A DNA stretch of 64,000 nucleotides from Mixophyes australis (Eukaryota; Chordata; Amphibia; Anura; Limnodynastidae): contig JAVHZZ010000011.1 of the NCBI GenBank assembly GCA_036250195.1, forward strand, positions 54,250,811 through 54,314,810, in the 5' to 3' direction. The position numbers and the translations under genes are program-made. Under the pieces are notes generated by a model. It did not search any database and was not told the origin of the DNA. It saw only the letters and a program-made list of their open reading frames with translations. Below, in pieces: positions 33,160-46,843 of the stretch. Every line of letters begins with the position of its first letter. Within the stretch, counting starts at the first letter, position 1.

Positions 33160-34690
33160 GATGAGAACAGCAGGAACAATCAGACAGCGTCGTGAATTAA
33201 AGATGGCAGAAAAGGATAAGAAGGGTATGGGGAGGGTGGTGGGAGATTGCACACTGATCTCAGCTCGAATGAGAGGGGATTACCTGGGTCCGAGCAGCAT
33301 GGCAGAGTTCACATAATCGCTACAGGTGATGTAATCTGTGTCAGAAAAGAGGCTGATTGTAACTCTGAAGAGGTCTCACACAAGAGAACAGTCCTATGCT
33401 AGCTCACAAACAGCCACCAGGTGGCAGCAATGTAAAACTAGTCAGGGCTGCACACTGGAGATATGTAATATCAGTTGTAATAAACTGTGATAGCAGGCAG
33501 CCGGTATGTTGTATGTCAAAGCAGGGCTGAGAGACAACAAAATCCCCAGGATAGAAAAGTGTTTTCAGCACTGACATCATAGATAGTCCCCAGGTGTAAA
33601 ACGATGAGGCAGTGTGACCCAAAGTGCAGACCTGGAGAGAGCTGGCACAGTTCAGGCTGCTTCAAAACCAAAACCGCAGTCACAGGCTTAGTGGATAATC
33701 TGCTCCAGCAACGCACTCAGGGCTGTAGCACCGACCGAAGTCCCCATTGGGAGGTCCCTTGGGAGATAGCCTAGAATCAGAGGTTGGAAATAAGCTGGAA
33801 GTGTGGATGCAGCGCCAGGCCAGGCATTTCTGGTTTTTCCGGTGGTGGATGATGCGCACTCTGGAAGTCCCAGGTAAGCAGACAATGGAGCCATACAGCG
33901 GGACCAAGGTCCTCTGTTGACAGGAAGGTGCTGAAGGCTGTAAAGAGTGGTCGAGTGGTTAGTCTACGAGTCTGTATTTGCCCACTAGTAGTCCCAAGTA
34001 GCCAGGTGAGGCAGCCTAGATGTGGGGAGGTATCCAGTGTCAGCAGCTGATGCTGGGGGGAACAATCAGAAGCACTTCAAGCTCAGACAGTGTGTGAAAG
34101 CCTGTGCGAGTGTCCAAGGCGCGGGCCACGTCAGGCTGTGGGTCCACGCCCACTTAGGTCCCGGAACAGTTAAGCAGACTAACCAACTCTCCCGAAATAT
34201 CCGGGAGACTCCCGCATTTTGCGAGAGTCTCCCGGGCTCCCGGGCGAGTGTGGCAATCCCCCGCATCTGGATAATTCTGCCCACTTCCTAGTGAAGTGGG
34301 CAGAATTAAGTCCCAAACGCCGCGACTCCCGGTGAATCGCGGCGTTTGGCCCCGCCCCCCGCTGTCAAATGACGCATTTTGCGTCATCACGTCATGGGGG
34401 CAGGTCCAAAATGACACCACTTGGAGCCCCACCCCCCCCATTACGCCCACCTCCTCTGCAGGCTCCCGGATTTCACCAACAGAAAGTTGGTAAGTATGCA
34501 GTTAAGGCGACGTCGAGCTGCCAGATGGACAATTTAAGATCACCTCAGTAGATCCGGTATAACCCGATGCAAGTCGTGAGCCCTGATATAAGGGCTAAAT
34601 AGCACTGATAGTTAGAGATTTGAGCTGGTTCAGTTAAGAGCTGAGGAAGGATCCATCCAGCCAGTATGGCTGTCAAGCCAAGCCCCCTCA
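33160..34690 (-). other. L1-type LINE 5' UTR region
   Basis: No coding support. The minus-strand start near 34690 reads into GGGGGCTTGGCTTGAC, a G-rich beginning like those of many full-length L1 elements. A hAT MITE is inserted at 34175-34498. Confidence 0.45.
34175..34498. mobile_element. hAT-type MITE (324 bp)
   Basis: The ends CAGACTAACCAACT and (reverse complement) CATACTTACCAACT form inverted repeats. The 8-bp CAGTTAAG flanks both sides (34167-34174 and 34499-34506). The interior is GC-rich with CTCCCGG-type repeats that can fold. Related copies or fragments occur at 49984-50040, 62832-62930 and 63126-63408. Confidence 0.88.
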
Positions 34691-34697
34691 CTGATGT

Positions 34698-35626
34698 AAT
34701 TTTAACCTGGTGAGACTGACATGTTTTTATTAGTAAACCCACTACCTTCTTTGAACACACACCATTTTATAACGCATACCTTTAGAATGTCCTCTTGTTG
34801 TCTTCGGTTATCACCCTTTCTTTGTTCACGACATGGAGCTACTGAGACACTAACGGTACCTCTGACAGAGTAATCCATCTGAAGCAGATTTTACATTATT
34901 AGCCATCATTAGGAGAGACCAGAAGCTAACTTTGTCAGTGTCTGTGACCACAGTTGCTAGCATTGACACTTCTGCCTCAAAGACAGGAAGTCTTCTGCTA
35001 TCTCTCCTGAGCAAAATATAGCCTATGCCAAACTTTTTTTTACGAGCCATCGCCACTTTAAATTTCCCCTTCCACAGACTTGCAGAAATTGGAGCTTCAT
35101 ACATTTACCACTACATTCCAAGTTATGGTGTTGCTTTAGGAACTAGGTCAGGTCAAACTTATAACCATCACCTGGCGACATGACCTTGACCTTTTCCATA
35201 CTTTTTACCCCCTGTGGTTCCAGCCAGTTTTTGCATTTGGTGGGAGATACCTCAGCCTTGCCTTAGTTCTACTATACTGCTGATTCAGAACTGTTTCCAA
35301 TCAAAGTTTGATGTCATTCACTGACCAATTGATACTGTTACACTACAGTGTGTGATGCTACACAAGCAAATTAAATATGATGGGCCATATGTGTGTTTAT
35401 GAGCCCCCGGGCAAAGCAGTGCACCGGGGCCCATATATATATATATATATTTCTGGCATGCGGGCGGCAGTTGGAGAAGGCTGCACGTTAGATCAGCTCT
35501 GTGTCTTTCCTCCCACACAATTATCTGTCCACAATTATAAAACATCTAAAAACTTGTGAAGACAGTGGGAAATTATTGTGGGGGTACAAAGGAGTGTCAT
35601 CATCACTCCAAAGACAAGGCCATACC
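34698..35626. other. Non-coding sequence before the satellite
   Basis: No gene is recognised. A short (AT)n run is at 35433-35450. Near 35385-35430, GGGCCATATG and GAGCCCCCGGGC resemble parts of the hAT-like end at 44260-44582, but a link is speculative. Confidence 0.4.
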
Positions 35627-38600
35627 ATCTATCCCTGGCTTATCTGCATCAACTGACCTACTGTGTACCGACCCGGCTTGTCAGTTGGCCCTTCTCCTGC
35701 TGAATCCCTGGTTTATCTGCATCAACTGATCTACTGTGTACTGACCCGGCTTGTCAATTAACCCTACTCCTGCTGAGTCCCTGGCTTATCTGTATCAACT
35801 GATCTACTGTGTACCGACCCGGCTTGTCAATTAACCCTTCTCCTGCTGAATCCCTGGCTTATCTGCACCAACTGATCTATTGTGTACCGACCCAGCTTGT
35901 CAGTTAACCCTTCTCCTGCTGAATCCCTGGCTTATCTACATCAACTGATCTACTGTGTACCGACCCGGCTTGTCAATTAACCCTTCTCCTGCTGAGTCCC
36001 TGGCTTATCTGTATCAACTGATCTACTGTGTACCGACCCGGCTTGTCAATTAACCCTTCTCCTGCTGAATCCCTGGCTTATCTGCACCAACTGATCTACT
36101 GTGTACCGACCCGGCTTGTCAGTTAACCCTTCTCCTGCTGAATCCCTGGCTTATCTGCATCAACTGATCTACTGTGTACCGACCCGGATTTTCAGTTAAC
36201 CCTTCTCCTGCTGAATCCCTGGCTTATCTACATCAACTGATCTACTGTGTACCGACCCGGCTTGTCAATTAACCCTTCTCCTGCTGAATCCCTGGCTTAT
36301 CTGCACGAACTGATCTATTGTGTACCGACCCGGCTTGTCAGTTAACCCTTCTCCTGCTGAATCCCTGGCTTATCTACATCAACTGATCTACTGTGTACCG
36401 ACCCGGCTTGTCAATTAACCCTTCTCCTGCTGAATCCCTGGCTTATCTGCACCAACTGATCTACTGTGTACCGACCCGGCTTGTCAATTAACCCTTCTCC
36501 TGCTGAATCCCTGGCTTATCTGCATCAACTGATCTACTGTGTACCGACCCGGCTTATCAATTAACCCTTCTGCTGAATCCCTGGCTTACCTGCACCAACT
36601 GATCTACTGTGTATCGACCCGACTTGTCAGTTAACCCTTCTCCTGCTGAATCCCTGGCTTATCTGCATCAACTGATCTACTGTGTACCGACCCGGCTTGT
36701 CACTTAACCCTTCTTCTGCTGAATCCCTGGCTTATCTGCACCAACTGATCTACTGATCTACTGTGTACCGACCCGGCTTATCAATTAACACTTCTCCTGC
36801 TGAATCCCTGGCTTATCTACATCAACTGATCTACTGTGTACCGACCCGGCTTGTCAATTAACCCTTCTCCTGCTGAATCCCTGGCTTATCTGCATCAACT
36901 GATCTACTGTGTACCGACCCGGCTTGTCAATTAACCCTTCTGCTGAATCCCTGGCTTACCTGCATCAACTGATCTACTGTGTATCGACCCGACTTGTCAG
37001 TTAACCCTTCTCCTGCTGAATCCCTGGCTTATCTGCATCAACTGATCTACTGTGTACCGACCCGGCTTGTCACTTAACCCTTCTTCTGCTGAATCCCTGG
37101 CTTATCTGCACCAACTGATCTACTGATCTACTGTGTACCGACCCGGCTTATCAATTAACACTTCTCCTGCTGAATCCCTGGCTTATCTACATCAACTGAT
37201 CTACTTTGTACCGACCCGGCTTGTCAGTTAACCCTTCTTCTGCTGAATCCCTGGCTTATCTGCACCAACTGATCTACTGTGTACTGACCCGGCTTGTCAA
37301 TTAACCCTTCTCCTGCTGAATCCCTGGCTTATCTGCATCAACTGATCTACTGTGTACCGACCCGGCTTGTCAATTAACCCTTCTCCTGCTGAATCCCTGG
37401 CTTATCTGCATCAACTGATCTACTGTGTACCGACCCGGCTTGTCAGTTAACCCTTCTCCTGCTGAATCCCTGGCTTATCTGCATCAACTGATCTACTGTG
37501 TACCGACCCGGCTTGTCAATTAACCCTTCTGCTGAATCCCTGGCTTATCTGCAGCAACTGATCTACTGTGTACCGACCCGGCTTGTCAGTTAACCCTTCT
37601 CCTGCTGAATCCCTGGCTTATCTGCACCAACTGATCTACTGTGTACCGACCTGGCTTGTCAATTAACCCTTCTCCTGCTGAATCCCTGGCTTATCTGCAT
37701 CAACTGATCTACTGTGTACCGACCCGGATTTTCAGTTAACCCTTCTCCTGCTGAATCCCTGGCTTATCTACATCAACTGATCTACTGTGTACCGACCCGG
37801 CTTGTCAATTAACCCTTCTCCTGCTGAATCCCTGGCTTATCTGCACGAACTGATCTATTGTGTACCGACCCGGCTTGTCAGTTAACCCTTCTCCTGCTGA
37901 ATCCCTGGCTTATCTACATCAACTGATCTACTGTGTACCGACCCGGCTTGTCAATTAACCCTTCTCCTGCTGAATCCCTGGCTTATCTGCATCAACTGAT
38001 CTACTGTGTACCGACCCGGCTTGTCAATTAACCCTTCTGCTGAATCCCTGGCTTACCTGCATCAACTGATCTACTGTGTATCGACCCGACTTGTCAGTTA
38101 ACCCTTCTCCTGCTGAATCCCTGGCTTATCTGCATCAACTGATCTACTGTGTACCGACCCAGCTTGTCACTTAACCCTTCTTCTGCTGAATCCCTGGCTT
38201 ATCTGCACCAACTGATCTACTGATCTACTTTGTACCGACCCGGCTTGTCAGTTAACCCTTCTTCTGCTGAATCCCTGGCTTATCTGCACCAACTGATCTA
38301 CTGTGTACCGACCCGGCTTGTCAATTAACCCTTCTCCTGCTGAATCCCTGGCTTATCTGCATCAACTGATCTACTGTGTACCGACCCGGCTTGTCAATTA
38401 ACCCTTCTCCTGCTGAATCCCTGGCTTATCTGCATCAACTGATCTACTGTGTACCGACCCGGCTTGTCAGTTAACCCTTCTCCTGCTGAATCCCTGGCTT
38501 ATCTGCATCAACTGATCTACTGTGTACCGACCCGGCTTGTCAATTAACCCTTCTCCTGCTGAATCCCTGGCTTATCTGCAGCAACTGATCTACTGTGTAC

Positions 38601-39195
38601 CGACCCGGCTTGTCAGTTAACACTTCTCCTGCTGAATCCCTGGCTTATCTGCATCAACTGATCTACTGTGTACCGACCCAGCTTGTCAATTAACCCTTCT
38701 CCTGCTGAATCCCTGGCTTATCTGCATCAACTGATCTACTGTGTACCGACCCGACTTGTCAGTTAACCCTTCTCCTGCTGAATCCCTGGCTTATCTGCAC
38801 CAACTGATCTACTGTGTACCGACCTGGCTTGTCAATTAACCCTTCTCCTGCTGAATCCCTGGCTTACCTGCATCAACAGATCTACTGTGTATCGACCCGA
38901 CTTGTCAGTTAACCCTTCTCCTGCTGAATCCCTGGCTTATCTGCATCAACTGATCTACTGTGTACCGACCCGGCTTGTCACTTAACCCTTCTTGTCACTT
39001 AACCCTTCTTCTGCTGAATCCCTGGCTTATCTGCACCAACTGATCTACTGATCTACTGTGTACCGACCCGGCTTGTCAGTTAACCCTTCTCCTGCTGAAT
39101 CCCTGGCTTATCTGCAGCAACTGATCTACTGTGTACCGACCCGGCTTGTCAGTTAACCCTTCTCCTGCTGAATCCCTGGCTTAACTGCATCAACT
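35627..39195 (+). repeat. 73-bp satellite array, about 49 units
   Basis: A 73-bp unit beginning AATCCCTGGCTTATCTGCAT and containing CTGTGTACCGACCCGGCTTG is repeated head to tail across 3.57 kb. Successive units start at 35703, 35776 and 35849. Variants include units 3 bp short (CTTCTGCTG in place of CTTCTCCTGCTG), units with an extra ACTGATCTACTG duplication, and units with TTACC or GACTTG changes. These variants recur together about every 370 bp (36561 and 36931) and again about 1.1 kb later (38028), indicating a five-unit higher-order repeat. No spacers are present and the frame is not maintained, so it is neither CRISPR nor coding. Confidence 0.95.
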
Positions 39196-39227
39196 GCATA
39201 TAAAACATTATTTTATATGCCATTATT

Positions 39228-42200
39228 TTGTTTTTCCTGATTGTACATTTACAAGTTTCTACTTTTTACCTGTTATTATTCTACTATTTATATGCCTTTA
39301 TCTTGTTTTTCTTGATTTTATATTTACCAGCAACTAGTTTTACCTGTTATTATTCTTGCCTATTTCCATTGTCCTTATTACCTCTACTTCTATTATTCTT
39401 TGCCTTCCACGCCCTAATTGGTTATTGTCCTCCATCTTGCTATTGTCTCCCTGCTTATTCTTACCTGTTATCCGCTGTCCTTATTATCTTACTGTTCTGC
39501 TATCATTCTTACCTGTCTTCATTGTCCTTATTATCTCACTGTACTGTTGTTCCATGCCCTCCACGCCCTAATTCATTATTATCTTCCACCTTTTCATTGT
39601 CTTCCTGCCATTGTTCTTACCTGTTTTTCACTGTCCCCACTATCTCACTGTTCTGTTACTCTCTCTCCCTACTATGCCTCCCCGCTCTCACTCCATACCC
39701 ATACTATCCCCCCGCCCTACCTCTCCCGTTCCTCCCCGCCATCCCCCGCGCGCTGCTCATCTTGCTAACCTCATCCCCATTTCCCCCCTCTCCTCTCCCC
39801 CTTTCCTCTCCCCCTTTCTTCTGTGCCCTCTGGAATGCCAGATCCGTCCGCAACAAGCTGACTGCTATCCACGACCTCTTTCTATCCAACTCCTTTAACC
39901 TTCTTGCCGTTACTGAAACCTGGCTCTCCGATTCTGATACTACTTCCCCCGCTGCCCTCTCCTATGGTGGCCTCTCCTTCACCCACTCTGCCAGGCCTGG
40001 TGCCCGCCCTGGTGCTGGAGTTGGCCTCCTCCTCTCCTCCACCTGTACTTTTCGTGTCATTCCCCCTGAACCCTCCCTCTCCTTCTCCTCTTTTGAAGCT
40101 CACTCCATCCGCCTCTTCCACCCCATCCATCTCCGCGTCACTGTCATCTACCGCCCCCCTGGCCCCACCTCCCTCTTCCTTGACAACTTTGCTAGCTGGC
40201 TTCCTCACTACCTCTCCTCCGATCTCCCCTCGATCATTCTCGGTGACTTTAATATCCCCATCGACAACCCCACCTACCCTGCTTCCAGCAAACTGCTCAC
40301 CCTCTCTTCCTCCCTTGGTCTCACCCAATGGACCTCCTCCTCTACCCACTCCCTTGATCTTGTCTTCTCCTACCTATGTAATCTCTCCGACTTCTCCATC
40401 TCTCCCTTTCCTCTATCCGACCACCATCTCCTCTCCTTCTCTCTCTCCTCTTCTCCTGCTCCCCTCCCCCTGCCCAAACCTACTCTGTCCATACGCAACC
40501 TCAATGCTCTTGACCCTGCCTCTCTGTCCTCCTCTCTCGATACCCTCCTTTCTCCCCTTTCCTCCCAGGCCTGCCCCAACCAGGCAGTCTCCCTCTACAA
40601 TCACACCCTCACCTCTGCTCTGGACGCGGTCGCCCCTGCCCACTCCGTCCACCCCCGCTGCTCCAAACCCCACCCCTGGCACTCCAAATTTACCTGCTTC
40701 CTCCAAAAATGCTCCCGTTCCGCCGAACGTCACTGGAGAAAATCCCGCTCCCTGGCTGACTTCCTCCACTTTAAATTCATCCTTTCATCCTACAGCTCTG
40801 CCCTCTCACTCGCTAAACAATCTTTCTTTAAATCCCTCATCTCTTCCCAGTCCTCTAACCCCCGCCGCCTCTTAGGCACCTTCAGCACTCTCCTGGCCCC
40901 CTCCCCTCCCCCCACCCCCTCCTCCCTGACTGCCTCTGATTTCGCCTCCTTCTTCTCTTCTAAAATCGAGGCCATCCGACTTGAAATCTCCTCCTCCACT
41001 CTCTCTTCCACCCCTCCCACTCTTCTGTCCTCCCCCCAACCACCTTCCCCTCCACTCCTTCCGTCCCACCACCGGCGAGGAAGTCCACTCTCTCATTTTA
41101 TCCTCCCCCCCACTACCTGCCCCTTGGATCCCATCCCCTCCCACCTTCTTCGCTCCCTTTCCCCCACCACCTGCTCCCACCTCGCTCACCTCTTTAATCT
41201 CTCCCTCTCCACTGGCATCTTCCCCTCCTCCTTCAAACATGCTCTCGTATCCCCCATTCTTAAGAAACCTAATCTCGACCCCACTTCTCTCTCGAACTAT
41301 CGCCCCATATCTCTTCTCCCTTTTGCCTCCAAAATTCTCGAGAGGCTCGTCTGCAGCCGTCTCACCTCCTACCTTTCTGAATACTCCCTCCTTGATCCTC
41401 TCCAGTCTGGTTTCCGCCCCCTCCACTCCACTGAAACTGCCCTGGCTAAAGTCACCAATGACCTCCTCTCTGCAAAAGCCAGGGGCCACTTCTCCCTTCT
41501 CATCCTCCTTGACCTCTCTGCAGCCTTTGACACCGTTGACCACCCCCTCCTCCTTCACACCCTCCAGTCTTTCGGCCTCTCCGGCCCAGTCCTGTCCTGG
41601 TTCACCTCTTACCTTACTCACCGTTCATTCTCTGTCACCACCTCTGGGTCTCTCTCCCCCCCATCCACCCTTCCAGTCGGGGTCCCTCAGGGCTCTGTTC
41701 TGGGACCCTTACTCTTCTCTCTATACACCTCCTCCCTGGGTGAACTCATCAACTCCTTCGGCTTCAGCTACCACCTTTACGCTGATGACACTCAACTATA
41801 CCTCTCCTCTCCTGATCTCTCTCCCTCCCTCCTCTCTAGGGTGTCCACCTGCCTCTCTGCCATCTCCTCCTGGATGTCCTCTCGATTCCTCAAACTTAAC
41901 CTTGCCAAAACTGAGCTCATAGTTTTTCCTCCCTCTCATAGTCCATCCCCTTCTGACCTCTCCATCACTGTCGACAACACCTCTATCTCCCCTGTCCCCC
42001 AACTTCGCTGCCTTGGTGTCATCCTCGACTCCTCTCTCTCCTTTGGCCCCCACATCCTCTCTCTTGCTAAATCCTGCCGCTTCCAGCTGCGCAACATCGC
42101 TCGCATCCGGCCCTTCCTCTCCCAAGATGCCACCAAATGCCTTATCCACTCTCTGATAATCTCCCGCCTGGACTACTGCAACCTCCTCCTCACTGGCCTC

Positions 42201-42584
42201 CCCCACTCTCATCTTGATCCCCTTCGATCCGTCCTTAACGCTGCAGCTAGGCTTATTTTCCTCTCTCGCCACTCCTCTTTTGTCTCCCCCCTCTACCTAG
42301 CCCTTCACTGGCTCCCATTCCCCTTCAGAATCCTCTTTAAGCTACTCACACTCACCTACAAGGCCCTCGCCAACTCCACTGCGCCCTACATCTCCACCCT
42401 CCTCTCTATTTATGCTCCATCCCGCCCTCTCCGTTCTGCCTCTGACCGTCGCCTCTCTTCCCCCCTTATAACCTCCTCCCACGCGCTTATCCAAGACTTC
42501 GCCCACGCTGCCCCCCTCCACTGGAACAAGCTCCCACCTCCATCAGAACTTCCCCTATTCTGTCCAGCTTCAAACGGGCCCTAA
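39228..42584 (+). CDS. LINE polyprotein: apurinic-type endonuclease plus reverse transcriptase
   Basis: This protein would nick target DNA and copy LINE RNA onto it. The open frame is 1118 codons, but its first codon is TTG, so the true start is uncertain. The first 200 residues are a hydrophobic, low-complexity translation of C/T-rich DNA. The endonuclease domain covers about residues 200-405, with Asn203 in LWNARS, the TETWL block, GDFN with Asp340, and SDHH near 398. RT covers about 640-900: [45 protein letters not shown], and the YADD active site at residues 851-854. The last residues before the stop diverge. The family-like [12 protein letters not shown] ending lies in another frame just downstream, indicating an indel near 42545. 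No ORF1 was seen. Minus-strand open frames here are shadows of the C-rich strand. Confidence 0.85.
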   Translation: MFFLIVHLQVSTFYLLLFYYLYAFILFFLILYLPATSFTCYYSCLFPLSLLPLLLLFFAFHALIGYCPPSCYCLPAYSYLLSAVLIILLFCYHSYLSSLSLLSHCTVVPCPPRPNSLLSSTFSLSSCHCSYLFFTVPTISLFCYSLSLLCLPALTPYPYYPPALPLPFLPAIPRALLILLTSSPFPPSPLPLSSPPFFCALWNARSVRNKLTAIHDLFLSNSFNLLAVTETWLSDSDTTSPAALSYGGLSFTHSARPGARPGAGVGLLLSSTCTFRVIPPEPSLSFSSFEAHSIRLFHPIHLRVTVIYRPPGPTSLFLDNFASWLPHYLSSDLPSIILGDFNIPIDNPTYPASSKLLTLSSSLGLTQWTSSSTHSLDLVFSYLCNLSDFSISPFPLSDHHLLSFSLSSSPAPLPLPKPTLSIRNLNALDPASLSSSLDTLLSPLSSQACPNQAVSLYNHTLTSALDAVAPAHSVHPRCSKPHPWHSKFTCFLQKCSRSAERHWRKSRSLADFLHFKFILSSYSSALSLAKQSFFKSLISSQSSNPRRLLGTFSTLLAPSPPPTPSSLTASDFASFFSSKIEAIRLEISSSTLSSTPPTLLSSPQPPSPPLLPSHHRRGSPLSHFILPPTTCPLDPIPSHLLRSLSPTTCSHLAHLFNLSLSTGIFPSSFKHALVSPILKKPNLDPTSLSNYRPISLLPFASKILERLVCSRLTSYLSEYSLLDPLQSGFRPLHSTETALAKVTNDLLSAKARGHFSLLILLDLSAAFDTVDHPLLLHTLQSFGLSGPVLSWFTSYLTHRSFSVTTSGSLSPPSTLPVGVPQGSVLGPLLFSLYTSSLGELINSFGFSYHLYADDTQLYLSSPDLSPSLLSRVSTCLSAISSWMSSRFLKLNLAKTELIVFPPSHSPSPSDLSITVDNTSISPVPQLRCLGVILDSSLSFGPHILSLAKSCRFQLRNIARIRPFLSQDATKCLIHSLIISRLDYCNLLLTGLPHSHLDPLRSVLNAAARLIFLSRHSSFVSPLYLALHWLPFPFRILFKLLTLTYKALANSTAPYISTLLSIYAPSRPLRSASDRRLSSPLITSSHALIQDFAHAAPLHWNKLPPPSELPLFCPASNGP

Positions 42585-43037
42585 AAACCCACCTTTTTCT
42601 TAAAGCCTTTCTGTCTCCCACTTAACTTCCTACCTTATCTTCTGCCTCTGTCCCCCTACTCTCCCTCTCTCCCCTGCGTCTCTCTGTCTGTCCACCCCTC
42701 CCCTTAGATTGTACGCTCCTCTGAGCAGGGCCATCTCTCCTCCTGTTTCCACCACTTCTAACTCTGCTCTCCAGCTACTTATCCCTCCTCCTCGAGGGTC
42801 CTCCACCCCACGTCCACTCTCGCTCCCTCCTCCCCCCTGGGGGTCTCCCTGTCTTCCGCGCCCTCCTTCTTGGGCCCCGTCATTTGCGGATCCTCCCTTC
42901 CCCGCCCTCTCTAGCTGTGCATTGAGCGTACTGAGTTGCTGTGTTTACTGTACTGTGCTGTCTCCCATTGTATTGTGATTTTGTTTGTCTCTGTACGGCG
43001 CTGTGGATGCCTTGTGGCGCCTTATAAATAAATATTA
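42585..43037 (+). other. LINE 3' UTR and tail
   Basis: A C/T-rich 3' UTR ends in TACGGCGCTG and GGCGCCTTATAAATAAATA. The same end, reversed, appears at 5444-5530, showing that at least two insertions used this tail. Confidence 0.75.
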
Positions 43038-43044
43038 ATAATAA

Positions 43045-44245
<1,201 letters not shown>

Positions 44246-44259
44246 TTTTTACATATATA

Positions 44260-44582
44260 TATGTAGGGGCCCCCTTAACTTACCTTAAGTCCGATTCCCT
44301 TCTCTTCTTTTTTCCTCGCTGAGTCTCTGTTCTGCGCTCCTCCGTGCTGTGCTCACAGTGAATGTCCGACATTCACTGCGAGCACAGCACGGAAGAGGGG
44401 GCCAGGGAGGGAGCTGGATCGCCACCTGACCACCTGATCTGAACGGTCAGGTGACCGCAAAAGGTAAGTTTTTTTTTTTGTTTTACAGGAATTTTTTTTA
44501 CAGCAGTCCAGCTTTGGGCCCCCTTTCCCCCTGGGCCCCCGGGCACCTGCCCATCGTGCCCAGTCGGAAAGACGGCCCTGTG
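44260..44582. mobile_element. hAT-like element remnant with inner palindrome
   Basis: The right end reads GGAAAGACGGCCCTG, the reverse complement of a common hAT start CAGGGCCGTCTTTCC. An inner palindrome pairs TCCGTGCTGTGCTC (about 44340-44353) with GAGCACAGCACGGA (about 44381-44394) around AATGTCCGACATT. The left end was not found, so this may be one half of a disrupted element. Confidence 0.5.
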
Positions 44583-45490
44583 TATGAGCACAGACTGATC
44601 TTTAGTATTTAGACTTTCATCTCTATGCCTTGAAATGTGGGTGAAAACAAAAGAAAATAGAAGATAGAAAAGTAAAGAATGACCAAACTTGTTTCATTTT
44701 CTATTGTGCTACTTTGCACATGTACCACATTGCTGTCATTCTTCACATGCATGAAAGCATTGAAAGCTCTTAAATTGAGAAATATTGTCTAAAAGAGGCT
44801 TCACAAAAGATGGCATGAGATAGTAATAAAAGGAAATGTCCTAGTTCCCTCTCATATATTTATATATTTCATAGCCCGTTCCGTGTACAAAAATAAATAT
44901 GTTTATAAAGCATATGGTAGAAACGCTATGGGGTTTATTTATGACCCATCACATATTGCTCATGTTACTTATCATTTCTTATCGCAATCATAAGAAAGGA
45001 ATTAACATTGTAAATTATTAAAATGGGTTAGCCTGGGACAGCGACTCTGGTAGGAGATGTCCTGGCAAATAAACTGTAGTAAATATTGATTCAACCACAC
45101 AAGGTATTATATCACATCTCTCTATGATTGTGCATTCGGATCATTATACTCAGGATGTCTAACAAAATATAACCTGAGATGTGCACCCATAACAAAATAA
45201 TGTACAGAAAAGGAAAAAAGAAAATGAAGTTTATAAAGTGGGGTACTCTGAGATGTTGGTTGTAGAACATTTAAAACTCAATTCTTTATTAATAATATGT
45301 TAAAATAGTATATCTTTATCACTAATAGCTAGCAAAATAGGTAAAACCCAATGTGACACTTTGTGAAGGGATTGAAATATACAGTGAAAGTGCAGTTTAA
45401 TGACTATAGCTACAAAGCTATACTCACGAAACGTGTGTTGGCTTTCACTTTGCTGCTCAATTGATAACAATGCTGGTATAGAATACCATA
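44583..45490. other. AT-rich non-coding sequence
   Basis: No gene or repeat is recognised. Confidence 0.5.
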
Positions 45491-45499
45491 CTTATGACT

Positions 45500-45750
45500 A
45501 AGGCTAGGTACACACTTTCAGACGATTATCAAGCCAATGATATGATAAACGACTGATTGGGCCGATATCACAGTAGTGTGTACCCTGGAACGATGAACAA
45601 TTATCGTTCCAGGGCACATAAAGTTTATGATCGAGTTGCACAAACTGACTTGAAAATCTCGTTCAATGATGGAACAATATCATTCCAATTCTGCAGTGCG
45701 TATGCACTCTGCAGATTTGGAATGATAATTTAGCAGTATTGGACTCACAT
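45500..45750. repeat. Probable MITE fragment with hairpin
   Basis: The sequence begins AAGGCTAGGTACACACT, a start shared by many vertebrate MITEs. It contains a perfect 12-bp inverted repeat (CCCTGGAACGAT at 45583-45594, ATCGTTCCAGGG at 45603-45614). No complementary right end was found, so class and limits are open. Confidence 0.45.
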
Positions 45751-46840
45751 TTTACAGCACAGCGGTTACAGGTTTCCTACTGTGGAGATTGACAGGTTCC
45801 CCTCCAATCAGAGGGTGACAGATTGACAACTTCACAAGTTCATGGGACTGAAGAATGGAATAAACAACCTACACACAAAGAGGGGGGATAATGAGACAGG
45901 CACCAGCATTACTGTGCCCGACTTCAAGCCCCTGACTGCGAACAGATCTTTTCACCAGGACATTATATGTAGTGACAATGTATATAATGGGAGCATCAGG
46001 TGTTCGCTGCCCATGGTTGCGCGCAGACTATATCACTTGCACACAAGTGTGATCCCCACAAATGATTGGTGTTTTTAAGAAAAAATTGCCTGCAACAGTA
46101 AAAATATCCATTACACATTCCGTTTTAAAAGTACACAGGGCACAAATGATAGATCATCAGTACAACACTAGCCTCTTGTTTGCTGACTGATTGAATCTGA
46201 AAAAATGTCAGGACCAGTATTTTTTTCCATCGCTGCATTTGTGAGAGTCAGTGACTATATACATGTGTGAGAGAGCTGTCACCACCACCTGTCTAACAGG
46301 ATATCTCAATGTCCCCAGCAGCCTCTGATGGGAGAGCAAACCTGTCAAAGATGACAAGAAAACCCCCATCAACAATACAAATGTAAAGGGAGTTTTGTCC
46401 CATGGAAAATAAATGTATTGAATTCTAGTTGTATTGTTATTTAGATGCCTCCAGTACAGGTATTTTCTCAGCAGCATTGATATCTTGGGAAATAGCAGGG
46501 AACATCATTGGGAACTCTCAAAACTACTCAAACCATGTAACGTTTCCTCTTTAATTTAGCTACTTCCACATTTTTAATTAAAGCAAAAAATGAGCTGCCA
46601 CAGTGATCAAAGACTCTGGTGTTGGATTAATGTTAAACTACAAGCAGTAATTCCCCAGAAGAGATGTGCTAGCTGGTTTGTGACGAGAGAAAATAGTGTT
46701 CACTATCCCAAGTGCTTCTAATTGTTCTATATGGCAAAACCTCAGCCAACAGTTATGACAGAATAAGAGAACAGATCTGAAGGTAATCGTGTATAGTGTG
46801 TTCACATGAATCGGCATGCTGATAGGGACTTTTTTTTCTG
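45751..46840. other. Non-coding sequence
   Basis: Only short open frames without recognisable features occur. No repeats are evident. Confidence 0.45.
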
Positions 46841-46843
46841 TTA

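Larger units (their letters stand above)
8392..34690 (-). mobile_element. Host L1-type LINE (minus strand), split by nested insertions
   Basis: The left end on the plus strand is a poly-T tract (8392-8410), the poly(A) tail of a minus-strand LINE. Decayed ORF1, endonuclease, RT and C-terminal pieces are recognised in the correct minus-strand order at 33159-32220, 31466-30948, 29571-29085 and about 19800-19660. The 5' end is placed near 34690. Subtracting the ERV (9.8 kb), gypsy A with its contents (9.1 kb), a hAT MITE and a SINE fragment leaves about 6.9 kb, a normal full L1 length. The matched CTGATGT at both ends supports one original insertion, although seven bases is short. The exact 5' end is an inference. 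Confidence 0.65.

Noticed and set aside
35627..39195. CRISPR-like regular repeat
   Set aside because: Units are directly adjacent with no unique spacers, and the context is a vertebrate genome. It is a satellite.
39882..42272. Several minus-strand open frames rich in Glu, Gly and Arg
   Set aside because: They are shadows of the C-rich LINE coding strand, which carries the real endonuclease and RT motifs.
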